Origin: Dendrobium chrysotoxum
Lineage: Eukaryota > Streptophyta > Magnoliopsida > Asparagales > Orchidaceae
Length of the DNA: 64,000 nt
Reading direction: 5' to 3'
Assembly: GCA_019925795.1 (NCBI GenBank)
Contig: CM034300.1
Span: forward strand, 69,791,021 to 69,855,020
The notes beneath the pieces were generated by a model. The model was not told the origin of the DNA. It did not search any database and was given only the letters and a program-made list of their open reading frames with translations. Each line of letters starts with the position of its first letter. Position 1 is the first letter of the stretch. Both the position numbers and the translations under genes were made by a program. This document shows, piece after piece, positions 22,455-34,200 of this stretch.

Positions 22455-23821
22455 AAGGCCCAGCTCCCTACATTTCCCCCAAACGGGGGATATGTCGGGA
22501 TGCTGCCGAAATTTACACTGAAGCACACATGACCTGGACAACAAAGAATATCTAACTTGAGCAACAATACAAAAGACCAGTACTCGAACAGAAGTGCATA
22601 GAACTCGAACAATTAGAGGACTGGATCCGAGCTGAACAAACAAGGGACTTGAACTGAACTACAAGGAACAGAACCCCAAGTGCTAAAATGTGCAATAATA
22701 ATCAAAATGCAAGAGATAAGTGATAAATTTGTTTATTTGAACAAACACCAAGTTAACAGCAGGAGACTCGGGGTGGATTTTCAAATGTGATTAACTTAAA
22801 CATCAGTCAATTATGAAATATACAAGTACTACCCACCTGGAGCAATTAAAGACCGATCATGCAAACAAATAGTGCCTGTTGATTGAAAAAGGCAACACTG
22901 GCAATTGATAACGGAGGACCTGTCACTGCAAATAAGTACAATCAAGACCACCTGAGATTGGTGACAGGTGGATATAGTGCAGGAACAATGACTCTTCTAC
23001 GAATACTTCTAAGAGATCGTATTAGACATGACCAGTCCCTATACATAAGCATGGTCCATTTGTGGATAACAACAGTAGGTACATTGTGATCATGGGGAAC
23101 CTCTGTGGACACAAATGTATACAAGGGTATATGGTGAGTACAAATACTCACCGATCCCTCAGGCAGAATCGACCAGCAAGAGGGACATCTCCTGCAAGAA
23201 TGGAAGAGATGTTTGAGCAAATTCGAACTAAACTTCCTGGTGTTTCAAAGTTTCTTCTTTGCCTTTTGTCTGAGAGAAGATATCTCCAACATCGATAAGC
23301 CTTGAAAATACGAATAATCTTTGAAGTCTGGCGTTAATATACCATGCACACTAATGGTGTTATAATACCGCCTTCGCCGATGCTATTCAACCAAGAAGTA
23401 CAAATACTCACCGATCCCACAGGCAGAATCGACAAGCAAGAGGGACATCTCCTGCAAGAATGGAAGAGATGTTTGAGCAAATTCGAACTAAACTTCCTGG
23501 TGTTTCAAAGTTCCTTCTTTGCCTTTTGTCCAAGAGAAAACACCTCTGATATTAATAGGCCTTGGAAGTGCGAATAATCTTCAAAGCTTGGCGTTACAAT
23601 ACGACGTACCATGCTTACCGAGGGTGCTGCCGTATCGTCCTCTGCCGATGAGGTTCAATCAAGAAATACAAGCATATATCCGGACACCCCTCCATAAAAT
23701 ACCCTTTTTGCATGTATTATGATAAGCATGATGGGTTATGAATGTGTATAAGCGCATCGTATGTGTATGTCTAAAAAACTTATATACGTGCATTTTTAAG
23801 AGTATGCCCACATGTATTTAC
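22455..23821 (+). other. Middle of 5' LTR A, two dispersed ~146-bp repeats
   Basis: No gene. A block starting TACTCACCGATCCC occurs at 23144-23290 and 23402-23546 and contains the AAATTCGAACTAAACTTCC word that is tandemly repeated in LTR C. Confidence 0.6.
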
Positions 23822-24003
23822 AGAAGCAGAGGGTTTCACTCTAGTGTGTCATCTGACACTGTTATTACATTTCAAATCCTCCTTTCATAAGAAGCAGAGG
23901 GTTTCACTCTAGTGTGTCATCTGACACTGTTATTACATTTCAAATCCTCCTTCCATAAGAAGCAGAGGGTTTCACTCTAGTGTGCCATTCGACACTATAA
24001 TTG
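23822..24003 (+). repeat. 68-bp tandem repeat, 3 copies (5' LTR A)
   Basis: Units begin GAAGCAGAGGGTTTCACTC. The 3' LTR of the same element has 4 copies (42542-42791). Confidence 0.9.
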
Positions 24004-25522
24004 TATTTCAAAAATCATGCATGCATATGAATGTATCATGTGTAATGCATCCATCGGCATACACCCTCATGGGCCCCGGCGAGCGTGTTATTGGTACACA
24101 CGTGACGTCTAGGGATGCTGCGCGGGTCAACAAGTGAATTCAGGTTCGAGCCCGATCCTTCTATTCAAGTAAATAGGAGTTGACACGGCTCGAACTATCG
24201 AATAAATATGCGGTCGCGAGATCGACCGGGATATTTATTTTACATTCATATTAGGCCTTCAAGGCCTATAATCAAGAGAATTTAATAACAAGGGCATAAA
24301 GCCTACGAAACTCGATCCTCTGTCAATCATTAGGCAGAGTCGACAAGGTTCAAAACATAAAAATATGAATGACCCCACACCCCGATGATGGCCGTGTTGA
24401 ATGAAAATATCAACCGGAGGGGTCCATTTCAAATATCTCGAAGTACCACCCAAATTCCCTACAAAATCCAATCTTCTGAAAAATCCCAAAATCCAAAAAT
24501 CTTTCCAACTCCAGATATTTAAAAATTGAAATCCAACTATCAAACCGCTTAAAGCAAAATCCATCCATCCTCCGCAACAGTTTGCCGAGGTGGACAAGTT
24601 AAAATTTACTTCAGCTCGCAAAGAGCTAAGGCCTAGTCGAAAATATCACTAGGATCCATTCTCAAACAATCTCCTGCCAGCAAGGACGTGGTACGAGTCC
24701 TCTAACCGGCAGTTTCGCCGCCAAATGGCACTGCAGGATAAACGGTTATGACTCGGGGCCCTTTGAACCAGGTGGTTGCCGCCAAATGGCACCATTATAT
24801 TATGGTTATGGCCAGAGCCCGTATGCTCCCCAATGGCATCAAATCCTTGAGATATGAATCAATAGGATATGATCGATAGGGCACAAAGCCCTCTGTTAGC
24901 TAAGGTGGATTCAAATTTGTCCCCTTAGACAAATATTCCCCCCAGGTCTACAAGGTACCCTTGGACGAAGCAACCCATGGCTGCCGACAAGGATCCTTCT
25001 GTCAGGTTGGGTCGACTACCTCCTCTGACTAAGTAGACCAGGGACCACGATGCCCCGGGACGACGGAACCATGGGATCTTGATCGGGTCTATCATCCATT
25101 CCCCCACCATCCGCTTTAAGTGCAAGATGGTGCAATTTTCAATTTTAAATATTAAATCTCCAAATCTCCCAACTTTCCAAATTCTCAAATCTTCAAACTT
25201 TCAAACCTTCAACCCATTGCTGCTACTATATGCCAGATAATTCGTGTCTTTACGTATCTGATTGACGACTAGCCTTAATCGAAAGTTCTCTCTCGTTACC
25301 GGGAGGGGTAATTAACTATAGGGGCTTGCGCCTATAGGAAACCAGAACTCAGATCATAAAGTCCTCGCAAAACGAGGGCGAAATCTCTGGGTAGTGTCTT
25401 ATCTACTATCTCATCTGCCTTCCAAAATTTACCCCGGAACATAACCTGTTAAAACTCCCCCCGAAAAGAAAAGCAGAAGTCGGGCGGAGGCCGGGGCCGA
25501 ATTTTCGTAGCCCACAGATTTC

Positions 25523-25540
25523 TGGCGACTCCGCTGGGGA
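25523..25540 (+). promoter_or_regulatory. Primer-binding site, tRNA-Arg (element A)
   Basis: TGGCGACTCCGCTGGGGA begins 7 bases after the LTR end. It is the exact complement of the 3' end (with CCA) of plant tRNA-Arg as I remember it, the primer reported for Ogre/Tat elements. Confidence 0.85.
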
Positions 25541-25771
25541 CTGGTTTCTCTTTCCATCTTTGGCTAGTTATCCATAGGCTATAGAGTAGCAAGCAAATTA
25601 ATATAGGCTAAAATTTTTAAAAAAAATTTTCTTGAAAATCAATCTTTTAAAATATTCATTGAAGATTTGATGAGCAGGGTTTTTTAACTCTACTTTAATC
25701 TTTCTGCTTCTGTTATTTGTTCTGCGTAATTTCTGTAACTGAAAGTGCGGGGTGATGTATCAAATTTTGAT

Positions 25772-25799
25772 TACTAACCCCTGCCTTTCATTTGTGCAG
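25772..25799 (+). promoter_or_regulatory. Branch point and splice acceptor directly before gag ATG (element A)
   Basis: TACTAAC (25772-25778), then a pyrimidine-rich stretch and TTTGTGCAG ending at 25799. The gag ATG follows at 25801. The branch A to AG distance is 22 nt. B has the same arrangement (49862-49889) although the sequence between its PBS and this site is otherwise diverged. Confidence 0.6.
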
Positions 25800-25800
25800 A

Positions 25801-28116
25801 ATGGAAATGCAGGACACCCCGATTACCGTCCATCTGGGACGAGGAGCCAGGATTCAGCTGGCAAACACTGTCATAAATACTGGAAATACTGGAGCCACGA
25901 TTCACTTTGGTGGGCTCGAATTCTCAGCAGCTACTGCAAGGGCTGCAGCCGTTCCTGTGTACGGCATAAATTCTGAAGGGCCTCCTGCGAGGTCTCATTC
26001 TACAAAGACTACTGTACAACGTGCGCATCTGCCAATGCTGCGAGCTACTACCAGGGATGTTGTCCAAGGAAGAGTCTCTGTGTTTGAAAGATTGTCTCAG
26101 CCTGAAATCCTGACTTCCAAAAGGGTTACTGATGGAAGAAAAATTTCAGTGGTGACTGCAAACACCACCGCCCTGCCCAAAGGGCCTGTTGCATGTGGAA
26201 AGTATGATGTTGAAGCTTCCTCATCTAGAGGAAAGCTCACTCGAAGGCAGAGGAGGAAGAGAAACGCAGAGCTGCGTGCTCAACAGCTGCCAATACCAGT
26301 CCATCCCTCTAACCTACCAGCACGAGAGCCAGAGACTGATGTCCCAACACAAAACAGGTTTGCTAACCTGAGGTGGGTGAGGAGAAATAGCTCTACTGGA
26401 GAGCTAAAACGATCTTTTTGGGAGCGCCAACCAGAAGCCTCGACCCCTCAGAAGATAAGAGAACCCGAACGTCTATCTGCCCGAGTGCATCGAGTACTGA
26501 AGACAGTCAAGGATAAGGGTCTGATGAAGAAGAAATTTCAGAGGCCACCATTTATTGAGACAAGGAGGACCCCTCCCAGAGACAGGTTATCATCTGTTGT
26601 GATAGCAGAAAGAAGAGGACAACGACAACATGTTCCACGGGAAGCACATCGGGGTGTGACACTTGGACCTCGTGTCCAGGAATCCACTGCCGAAAGGGCC
26701 CAGTGGAAAGGCAAACTAGTCTGGAGGCCGAAGCCTCGAAAGGAGAAGATAATTGAAGAAATAGAAATTCCAGGCGTGACATCCGGAGTAGTTTCCCGGA
26801 GATCCGCCCCTGCCAATCGAAATAATCAGAGATGGGTCCAAAAGAAGACCCATAATGATAGATATAATGATGGTCGACACCTTGGAGAGTCTTCCAAGGG
26901 ATCCCTTCATTCACCTACCCCGGCCAAAGAGGAAGTCTACTTTGATCGTAGTCCACGAATCGAAGAAGTACTTATCCCAGACCAGGAACCAGAAATCCAG
27001 TGGCGACGCCGCTCGGAAATTCAGGTACAAGAGGAAGGATCTGAAGGAGAATATGATGAAGATACTATGGAAATTGAGGTGGTTCACATGGTAAGCCACG
27101 TTGATGAAGCATACTATGATGATGGCGAAGATGATGACAATCAACAGCCGCCAGTTAGACAAGTATACCGACGTCGCTATAAGGCTGGATCTGTGGCGAA
27201 CAGAAGTGTTCGCTCCTCTGAAGAAGGGGAAGAAGAAGTTGAAGAGAATCCTTTCTCCGCCGAAACCATCACTCTTGCAGAGATGAGAAGGCAAGTGAGG
27301 CGACAAATGCGAGCAAAGGACAAAGAAATCTCTCAATTAAATGAAAAAATGTTTGAGATGATGACGCAGATGACAACGATGATGGAGATGATGCAGAAGG
27401 CCACTTCTGTAGGCCCTACACCAGTTCAACCCATCAACCAAGCCGCAGGTAGTGCTCCAGCAAATCCGCCCCAGGCCTCAGGAGTGAAAGGCGTGCTTGA
27501 AGGTGGTAATGAAGCCAACGACAATGCCCGTCAACGCACTCCACAAAATGTGGCGAGTGTATCTGAACCTGTGACGCCAGCACAGTTGGAGGGTTTAATT
27601 AGTGAGAAAATTAAAGCCATCATAGCTGCTGAACAAGCAGAGAAGCTAGTGGGAAAGGGTCGCCCGTACCCAGCGGAGTACGACCAGGTACCGTATCCGA
27701 AAGGATATTCCGTACCAAAGTTCTACGCTTTCGATGGGAACAAAAATCCCAGGCAGCATCTGGCACAGTTTAAAGCCACCTGTGGGAACACGGGAGGAAA
27801 TGATGCTTTATTATTCCGGCAATTTGTCAGTAGCTTGACTGGAACTGCTTTTGAGTGGTACGCCGAACTACCGAATGATTCTTTAAAGACGTTCGCGGAA
27901 TTAGAAGCTTCATTCGTAAAAAGGTTCGCCAGTGCGACGGAGAAAACCACCATCGCTGATCTCGCCTTAGATAAAAGGAGAAAGGATGAGTCAGTAACGA
28001 AATACATAACACGCTGGCGTAATCTCAGCATGAAATGTGAACAGCAGCTAGAAGAAGAACATGCAGTTCAATTATTAATGGGGAACATTGATGATAAGAT
28101 GCAGCCCTTCTTATAA
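25801..28116 (+). CDS. gag: Gag protein of element A, N-terminal and capsid parts (interrupted by TAA 28114)
   Basis: The structural protein packages element RNA in the cytoplasm. The ATG at 25801 follows the predicted splice acceptor. About 490 residues of basic, S/T/R-rich sequence come first. Then follow an acidic stretch and a short coiled coil with many M, Q and E (residues ~493-537). The Retrotrans_gag capsid domain occupies ~643-771, recognisable by FDGNKNPRQHLAQFK, EWYAEL and YITRWRNLSMKCE. Reading stops at TAA 28114. Element B shows about 70 further bases at this spot, so the stop arose with a deletion rather than as a programmed signal. The same frame continues downstream. The very long N-terminal extension is typical of large Tat elements. 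Confidence 0.85.
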   Translation: MEMQDTPITVHLGRGARIQLANTVINTGNTGATIHFGGLEFSAATARAAAVPVYGINSEGPPARSHSTKTTVQRAHLPMLRATTRDVVQGRVSVFERLSQPEILTSKRVTDGRKISVVTANTTALPKGPVACGKYDVEASSSRGKLTRRQRRKRNAELRAQQLPIPVHPSNLPAREPETDVPTQNRFANLRWVRRNSSTGELKRSFWERQPEASTPQKIREPERLSARVHRVLKTVKDKGLMKKKFQRPPFIETRRTPPRDRLSSVVIAERRGQRQHVPREAHRGVTLGPRVQESTAERAQWKGKLVWRPKPRKEKIIEEIEIPGVTSGVVSRRSAPANRNNQRWVQKKTHNDRYNDGRHLGESSKGSLHSPTPAKEEVYFDRSPRIEEVLIPDQEPEIQWRRRSEIQVQEEGSEGEYDEDTMEIEVVHMVSHVDEAYYDDGEDDDNQQPPVRQVYRRRYKAGSVANRSVRSSEEGEEEVEENPFSAETITLAEMRRQVRRQMRAKDKEISQLNEKMFEMMTQMTTMMEMMQKATSVGPTPVQPINQAAGSAPANPPQASGVKGVLEGGNEANDNARQRTPQNVASVSEPVTPAQLEGLISEKIKAIIAAEQAEKLVGKGRPYPAEYDQVPYPKGYSVPKFYAFDGNKNPRQHLAQFKATCGNTGGNDALLFRQFVSSLTGTAFEWYAELPNDSLKTFAELEASFVKRFASATEKTTIADLALDKRRKDESVTKYITRWRNLSMKCEQQLEEEHAVQLLMGNIDDKMQPFL

Positions 28117-29160
28117 AATCTCCCCGATAAGCCTAAAAGGGCCAAAGCACCCGAGGCCAGGAAATTTGAAGCTTATTCCACATTCCCTTCCAGGCCTGAT
28201 AAGAGAAGACAGGTGGAATATGCTGTTGACAAAGGTAAATGGGCAATATACAATGCAGATAAGGGAAAGCAGCCAATGCAATATGAAGATAAACCAAAAC
28301 AGGCTTACAATCCTAATCCTCAACCAAAATTGGTGCTTGGTGGAAATGATAAACCCCGAACCTTTCAGGGTGGAGGAGAGCGTCTAAGACAAGCAGTGGG
28401 AACTGGTGACAGAACGTTCCCATCCCTCAAGGAGAAGATGAATAAAGAATATTCGTTCAAGAGGGAAAGCGTTGCTAAATTATTTCGACAAGCGCTCAAG
28501 GCTGGTTTAGAGCTACCAGAATGTAAAAGACCTGAAGAGTCCAAGCATAGTAGTGACCCAAATTACTGCCCTTATCACCGGGTAATTAGCCACCCAATTG
28601 AAGACTGCTATGTCTTTAAAGATTGGTTGGAAAAGAAGTACAAAATGGGGGAGTTGACATTATCAGATAATGTGTTAATTCATCCCAAGAAGGAATCCAC
28701 TCGGGTGGTCACGTCCTCTTCCGTACCCCCGCCTAAAGAAACGACAAAAGAATCTATTCAAGAAGAACAATGGGAGACTGTTGTCTCCAAGAAGACAACC
28801 AAAATGTTAAAACAGCTAGAAGGAATCCCAGGTGTCAAGTGGAAATCTCCTACTGAGCCGGTACTAAATTTGAAGTGGTTGCCTGTGCCACATGCATCCA
28901 CATCTAAACAACCTGGCCAAGCTAACTCGTCAAGGTCTAGTAAGACTAAATCAAAGTCTTCAAAAAAGAAAGCCAAATCAAAGAGGCCTAAAGAGAAGAA
29001 GACTGCAACTCAAAAGACCATTGATAGTTCGGGCGAATATTATCAAACTGTTAGGAAGCCTATTACGCTTGGCGACTTCATGACAAAGCTTAATGTAGAT
29101 GAAAAGGAAGAAGAAACGGATGAAGAATCACTTCCTACAGAAATATGCTGGACTATCTAG
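28117..29160 (+). CDS. gag: Gag C-terminal region of element A with zinc-knuckle-like motif (ends at TAG 29158)
   Basis: This is the same frame as the preceding segment, open from 28117. It carries the capsid-to-nucleocapsid part. CPYHRVISHPIEDC (28567-28608) has the spacing C-x2-H-x4-H-x4-C, a zinc-knuckle variant seen in Tat Gag proteins. A lysine-rich stretch (28920-29010) is probably nucleic-acid binding. The in-frame TAG at 29158 is absent from element B, where the reading continues, so it is a private nonsense mutation. The first in-frame start after the upstream stop would be at 28213 (GTG), but independent initiation is unlikely. Confidence 0.75.
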   Translation, partial: NLPDKPKRAKAPEARKFEAYSTFPSRPDKRRQVEYAVDKGKWAIYNADKGKQPMQYEDKPKQAYNPNPQPKLVLGGNDKPRTFQGGGERLRQAVGTGDRTFPSLKEKMNKEYSFKRESVAKLFRQALKAGLELPECKRPEESKHSSDPNYCPYHRVISHPIEDCYVFKDWLEKKYKMGELTLSDNVLIHPKKESTRVVTSSSVPPPKETTKESIQEEQWETVVSKKTTKMLKQLEGIPGVKWKSPTEPVLNLKWLPVPHASTSKQPGQANSSRSSKTKSKSSKKKAKSKRPKEKKTATQKTIDSSGEYYQTVRKPITLGDFMTKLNVDEKEEETDEESLPTEICWTI

Positions 29161-31230
29161 GTGACATCAGGAATATCAGGAAGGGAGAAATATGCTGAAG
29201 AAGCGGCCCCTGAGTCCTGTCTGATGACATCGACAATGGATTATAGTTCAGAAGATGATCTGTACTTTCCAGATGAAGATGATTCAGATCATAACATAGC
29301 GTCGCAAATGGAGCAAGTGAAACTGGAGGATGAGTCTGAGTCTACAGGTGAATCTCCAGACACGACAATGGCCAACTCCGAAGAGAATACTTCATTGAGT
29401 AAGTCTGAATCAGATGAGGTAGCCCAGGTGCAGTTGAGAAGTGGCAAAGTGTTGCCACCTCCACCAAAGAAGGGGGTCCCTAACAAAGACAAGGGGAAGA
29501 ACATAGTTATCAACGAAGATATCATCACTGAAGATCCTAAGAAGAAAAAGGCTTTAACCAAGGGGATAGATTACAATATCTTATCCCATCTAAGGAAGAT
29601 CCCAGCACAACTCAGCATATATGACGCTCTCATAATGTCTAAAGACCTTCGGGAGACTCTGATTCAGGCCCTCAAGGATCCTGAAAGATATGAGGCGTAT
29701 TTTGCTGAGCGTAATCTAACGGAGGTGTTACAAGCTCGGAACGAGCCAATAATCACTTTCACTGAAGACGATATGATGCTTGGAACAGCAGATCATAATC
29801 GCCCCCTGTACGTTACGGCAGAAAGCGACAACATGGTGATCAGTCGAATTTTGATTGACCCTGGGTCCTCCGTAAATCTCATAAGCTTGAAGGCATTAAG
29901 ATCACTTTGCCTTGATGTGCAACACCTCGAACCAGAGAAATTAATGGTGCACGGTTTCAATGAGAAAAGGCAAAAGACTTTGGGATCATTTACGCTTTCT
30001 CTCATATTTGGAGAACTTCATACAGATGCCAAATTTCATGTGATTGATGCAGATACCTCATTTAAGGCGCTTCTGGGTCGCCCGTGGTTACATGAGTATG
30101 GTATTGTTCCATCAACACTTCATCAATGTATGAAATACCTCAGGGATGGGGAAGAATTCCGGATCTCCGGCGACATTCAACCATTTGCAGTTCATGAAGT
30201 AACGATGTATGAAGATGCCAGATACTTCATGCCAAAGAAGCTAAAGCCTTCGAGCTCTCTTGAGGCCCAGGCATCAAACCCAAATATCACAAAGCAACCT
30301 AAACGAGAAGTTAAGAAAAAGCAAGTGGGGAGAAAGAAGGCAGCGTCGATTCTTCCCAAAGCTACGACCATTCCTAAGGAAAGGAAACATGTGCCCCATC
30401 TGGGGAGTGATACAGATGAAAATGCTGTCGCCCCTACCAAATCCCAGAGGGTATGCCGATCAAAGGCCGAATGGAGTAGAGAGGTCGCATATTCAAATGA
30501 TGATTATGACTATGACTCTATTTATATGAATACGGTGCAGGAAATATTCTCCAGAAGAATAGGCAGCCTGTCAATTTCAGATAGTGTACTCGTAGTCACG
30601 CGTATCCCCCTACAATACTTCAGAGAAATCATTCCGCGAGAAGTGCATAAAGTCGAGGAGCTCATAACATTTTATCTACCTCCCCCTAAAAAAGGGGATG
30701 GGCCAGCAAGCCTATTTTATTCAATCGGAAAGCTTGAAGAAGAAGGAAATCATGATTGGTTTCGTAGGCTCATTGATTCCAGGGAGTTAGTGCCCACAAG
30801 ATTTCCCAGATTCAATACCAGAAATATTCAAAGAATGCTACGAAAGCAAGGAAGTCTTCGTTCCTCTAAACAACAAGTTCGTTTCTGCTTGAGTCTCTGG
30901 TATCGAAGAAATCCTCACTCATTACGGAAGAAAGATATTTTTGCAAAAAAGGGCCTTGGGTTCATCATACGGAAGTACCCCCGAAAGGAGAACTGCCGAG
31001 CAATTTCACATAGAAATATTGAATCTGATGGTGACAGCGAAGAAGAGGCCTTTGAAGTTAATCTTCCAAACGATCAGACCATAGAAGCCAAGCCTGCACC
31101 AGAAGAGTTAGAAGATGGTGGACAGGCGACCACTATGAATGAACTGAAAGAAGTCAATTTAGGGACTGAAGAAGACCCTCGCCAACCCTCATTAGTGCTC
31201 TCTTGCCCGAAGTGCAGGTTGAAGAAATAA
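29161..31230 (+). CDS. pro: Protease region of element A polyprotein (ends at TAA 31228)
   Basis: Continues in the same frame. After an acidic linker, the aspartic protease is seen with active site DPGSS (codons from 29857) within ISRILIDPGSSVNLISLKAL. The downstream LLGRPWLHEY motif (near 30070) also fits retropepsins. The protease releases the Gag and Pol proteins. A lysine-rich linker and a conserved region of unknown role (30590-31000) follow. Compared with B, one base is missing near 31175 and four extra bases appear near 31235. The end is therefore read out of frame and stops at 31228, after which the original frame resumes. Confidence 0.8.
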   Translation: MTSGISGREKYAEEAAPESCLMTSTMDYSSEDDLYFPDEDDSDHNIASQMEQVKLEDESESTGESPDTTMANSEENTSLSKSESDEVAQVQLRSGKVLPPPPKKGVPNKDKGKNIVINEDIITEDPKKKKALTKGIDYNILSHLRKIPAQLSIYDALIMSKDLRETLIQALKDPERYEAYFAERNLTEVLQARNEPIITFTEDDMMLGTADHNRPLYVTAESDNMVISRILIDPGSSVNLISLKALRSLCLDVQHLEPEKLMVHGFNEKRQKTLGSFTLSLIFGELHTDAKFHVIDADTSFKALLGRPWLHEYGIVPSTLHQCMKYLRDGEEFRISGDIQPFAVHEVTMYEDARYFMPKKLKPSSSLEAQASNPNITKQPKREVKKKQVGRKKAASILPKATTIPKERKHVPHLGSDTDENAVAPTKSQRVCRSKAEWSREVAYSNDDYDYDSIYMNTVQEIFSRRIGSLSISDSVLVVTRIPLQYFREIIPREVHKVEELITFYLPPPKKGDGPASLFYSIGKLEEEGNHDWFRRLIDSRELVPTRFPRFNTRNIQRMLRKQGSLRSSKQQVRFCLSLWYRRNPHSLRKKDIFAKKGLGFIIRKYPRKENCRAISHRNIESDGDSEEEAFEVNLPNDQTIEAKPAPEELEDGGQATTMNELKEVNLGTEEDPRQPSLVLSCPKCRLKK

Positions 31231-31281
31231 AAAAAGCTCCTCTGTGAATTCAGGGACTGCTTTGCCTGGACATACGCTGAA

Positions 31282-34200
31282 ATGCCCGGCTTATCCCCTG
31301 ACGTAGCAGTTCACAGATTAGCCATCAAGCCAGATGCAACACCAGTCAAACAAGCTCCAAGGAGAATGAGATTGGAGATTGAAGAACAGGTGATTGCAGA
31401 AACAAAGAAGCTCATAGAGGCAGGATTTATTCGTGAAGAAAAGTATGCTGATTGGATAGCAAATATTGTCCCTGTAAAGAAGAAGAATGGCCAGATCCGC
31501 ATCTGTATCGATTTCAGGGACCTTAACAAAGCATGCCCAAAAGATGACTTTCCGCTCCCTATATCAGAACTACTGGTTGACACCACATCGAACCACGACA
31601 TGTTCTCTTTCATGGATGGATCGTCAGGATACAATCAGATCAAGATGGCGCCTGAAGATGAAAAGCATACATCCTTTAGAACGCCCATCGGCATATTCTG
31701 CTACACAGTCATGCCCTTTGGCCTTAAAAATGCCGGTGCCACCTACCAACGAGCAATGACGCATATTTTTGATGAGCTAATTCATCAGAAGGTCGAGTGC
31801 TACGTAGATGATTTGGTCGTCAAGAGCATGGACCGAAAAGATCATCTGGATGACTTAAGGATTGTATTTGAAAGAATCAGGAAGTATGATTTGAAGATGA
31901 ATCCCCTTAAGTGTGCTTTTGGGGTCTCCTCTGGCAAATTCCTGGGGTATGTGGTTCGTCACCGAGGAATCGAGATCGACCCTAATAAGATTAAGGCGAT
32001 CATTGAGATGCCGCCTCCCAGAAACCTTCGACAACTTCGTTCCTTACAAGGACAACTGGCTTTCATTCGACGATTCATATCGAATCTATCGGGTAGGTGC
32101 CAGCCATTTTCGAAGTTAATGAAGAAAGACGTCCGCTTCAAGTGGGATGCTGAGTGCCAGGAAGCATTTGACAGCATCAAAAGATATTTATTAAATCCGC
32201 CCATTCTTGCGGCACCAATTTCGGGGAAGCCTTTTATACTATATACTGCAGCACTAGAAGAGTCCCTCGGAGCATTACTAGCCCAGCACAATGAAGAAGG
32301 AAAAGAAAATGCACTCTACTATATCAGTCGGAGATTAATCGGAGCGGAGATACGTTATTCTCCTATAGAGAAACATTGTTTGGCGTTAATTTTTGCAGTT
32401 CAAAAACTCCGCCACTACATGCTCTCTCACAAAATCACTTTAATATTAAGGATCGATCCGCTGAAATTCTTAATGACAAGACCAGCGTTGACAGGTCGCT
32501 TAGCCAGGTGGGCAGTACTGCTCCTGCAATTTGACATCACATATGTCCCACAAAAAGCGGTAAAAGGTCAGGCGTTAGCAGACTTTCTTGCTGCACATCC
32601 TATCCCTGCTGATTCACCACTCAATGACGATCTGCCTGACGAGCAGATCATGAGCGTCGAAGAAGATGAAATGCTACAAGTATGGGAAATGTACTTTGAT
32701 GGAGCATCATCGATTAAGCGCGCTCGATGTCCAAATCTGGAAAAAGTCCAAGCCGGAATCGGTCTCATTTTCGTATCACCTGAGGGAGGCGTAATGAGAT
32801 TCTCATTCAGCTTGACTGAGCCTCGAACCAACAATGAGGCTGAGTATGAAGCTCTAATTGCAGGACTAGAAATTGCAATCAATGTCGGAATTCAAAATCT
32901 CCAAATATTTGGAGATTCTCAACTTGTTATAAACCAAGTACTGGGAGTTTACAAAATCACCAAGTTCGAGTTGGCCTATTACCATCGGCGAGTCCTCGAG
33001 CTTATGAAGCAAATCCCGATCATTAAATTAGCACAAGTTCCCCGAGCCCAAAATAGCAAAGCCGACTGCCTAGCTAAACTAGCTAAAGAAATGGCGAATA
33101 TGGATGATGAATGGCCTATAATAATCATGGTGCACAGTCGGCGGGTCTTAGAGCCAGCACTACTGCAGTTCCCGCAGGCAGAGGGAATACCAAATTCAAG
33201 CCAGCAGGATATAACCCCAGTTAATCCTCAACCTCCCCAACCAGTCGATCTTGAAGATCAATCTGAAGAACACCAAATTCTTAAGCGAAGACGCAAAGCT
33301 AGCCAAGCTTCAGAACCATGGCGGCATTGTTTAGACGTTGAAGAAGAAGACGACTGGAGACAGCCTTTCATTGATTATTTCAAAGAAAGTAAACTACCGG
33401 CAGATAAGTCATTAGCGGCTCAAATCCGAAGGAGAGCACTACGATACGCATTTGTCAATAACACATTGTATCGGCGTGCTTTCGATCAAATGTGGCTAAG
33501 GTGTCTAGGGACTAAAGAAGCTGATAAGGTGGTAGCAGAAGTTCACGAAGGACTTTGTGGAGCACACCAATCAGGTCCTAAGATGACGGTTAAAATCAAA
33601 AGAATGGGCTACTATTGGCCAAGAATGGTAAAGGACTGTATCGACCACGCAAAAAGGTGCAACGAGTGTCAGATTCACGGTGATGTTATTCATCAACCGC
33701 CAAATCCACTGCACCCAATGATAGCATCCTGGCCATTCGAATGTTGGGGTACTGATGTAATCGGGCCAATAGATCCACCATCATCAGGAGGACACCGCTT
33801 CATTTTGGCAGCGACCGACTACTTCTCTAAGTGGGCCGAAGCGGCTCCATTCAAAGAGGTCACATCTGAGCATGTAATCAATTTCTTTACCCACAATGTT
33901 GTCTACAGATTTGGTGTACCACGCCGCATCATTTCCGACAATGGTACGGCTTTCAAAAGCACTAAGATCAATAAATTTATCGATCGTCACAAGATCGATT
34001 GGCGATATTCCTCAATTTACTATCCAAGAGCAAATGGATTGGCAGAGGCCTTCAACAAAACACTAGTGACACTGTTAAAGAAGATTCTCACCAAGAACAA
34101 AAGAGAGTGGCATACAAAGATGGCAGAGGCATTATGGGCGTATCGTACAACCTATAAAACACCGACCAAAGCCACTCCCTACTCACTGGTGTTTGGAGTC

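Larger units (their letters stand above)
20592..25516 (+). repeat. 5' LTR of element A, 4.9 kb
   Basis: Starts TGTTGACCCG and ends GTAGCCCACA. Order: GC-rich head with three ~130-bp units (20840-21280), AT-rich island, donor-like sites (21758, 21950), hairpin array, region with 3 copies of a 68-bp repeat (23822-24003), AU-rich hairpin (24201-24239) and the conserved terminal domain from about 24050. It is 89 bp shorter than the 3' LTR, explained mainly by one repeat unit fewer and an 18-bp deletion near 23695. Confidence 0.95.

Noticed and set aside
28114..28116. Programmed stop-codon readthrough between gag and pol
   Set aside because: The stop coincides with a deletion relative to B, lies inside the capsid-nucleocapsid region rather than at the gag-pro border, and is absent from B.
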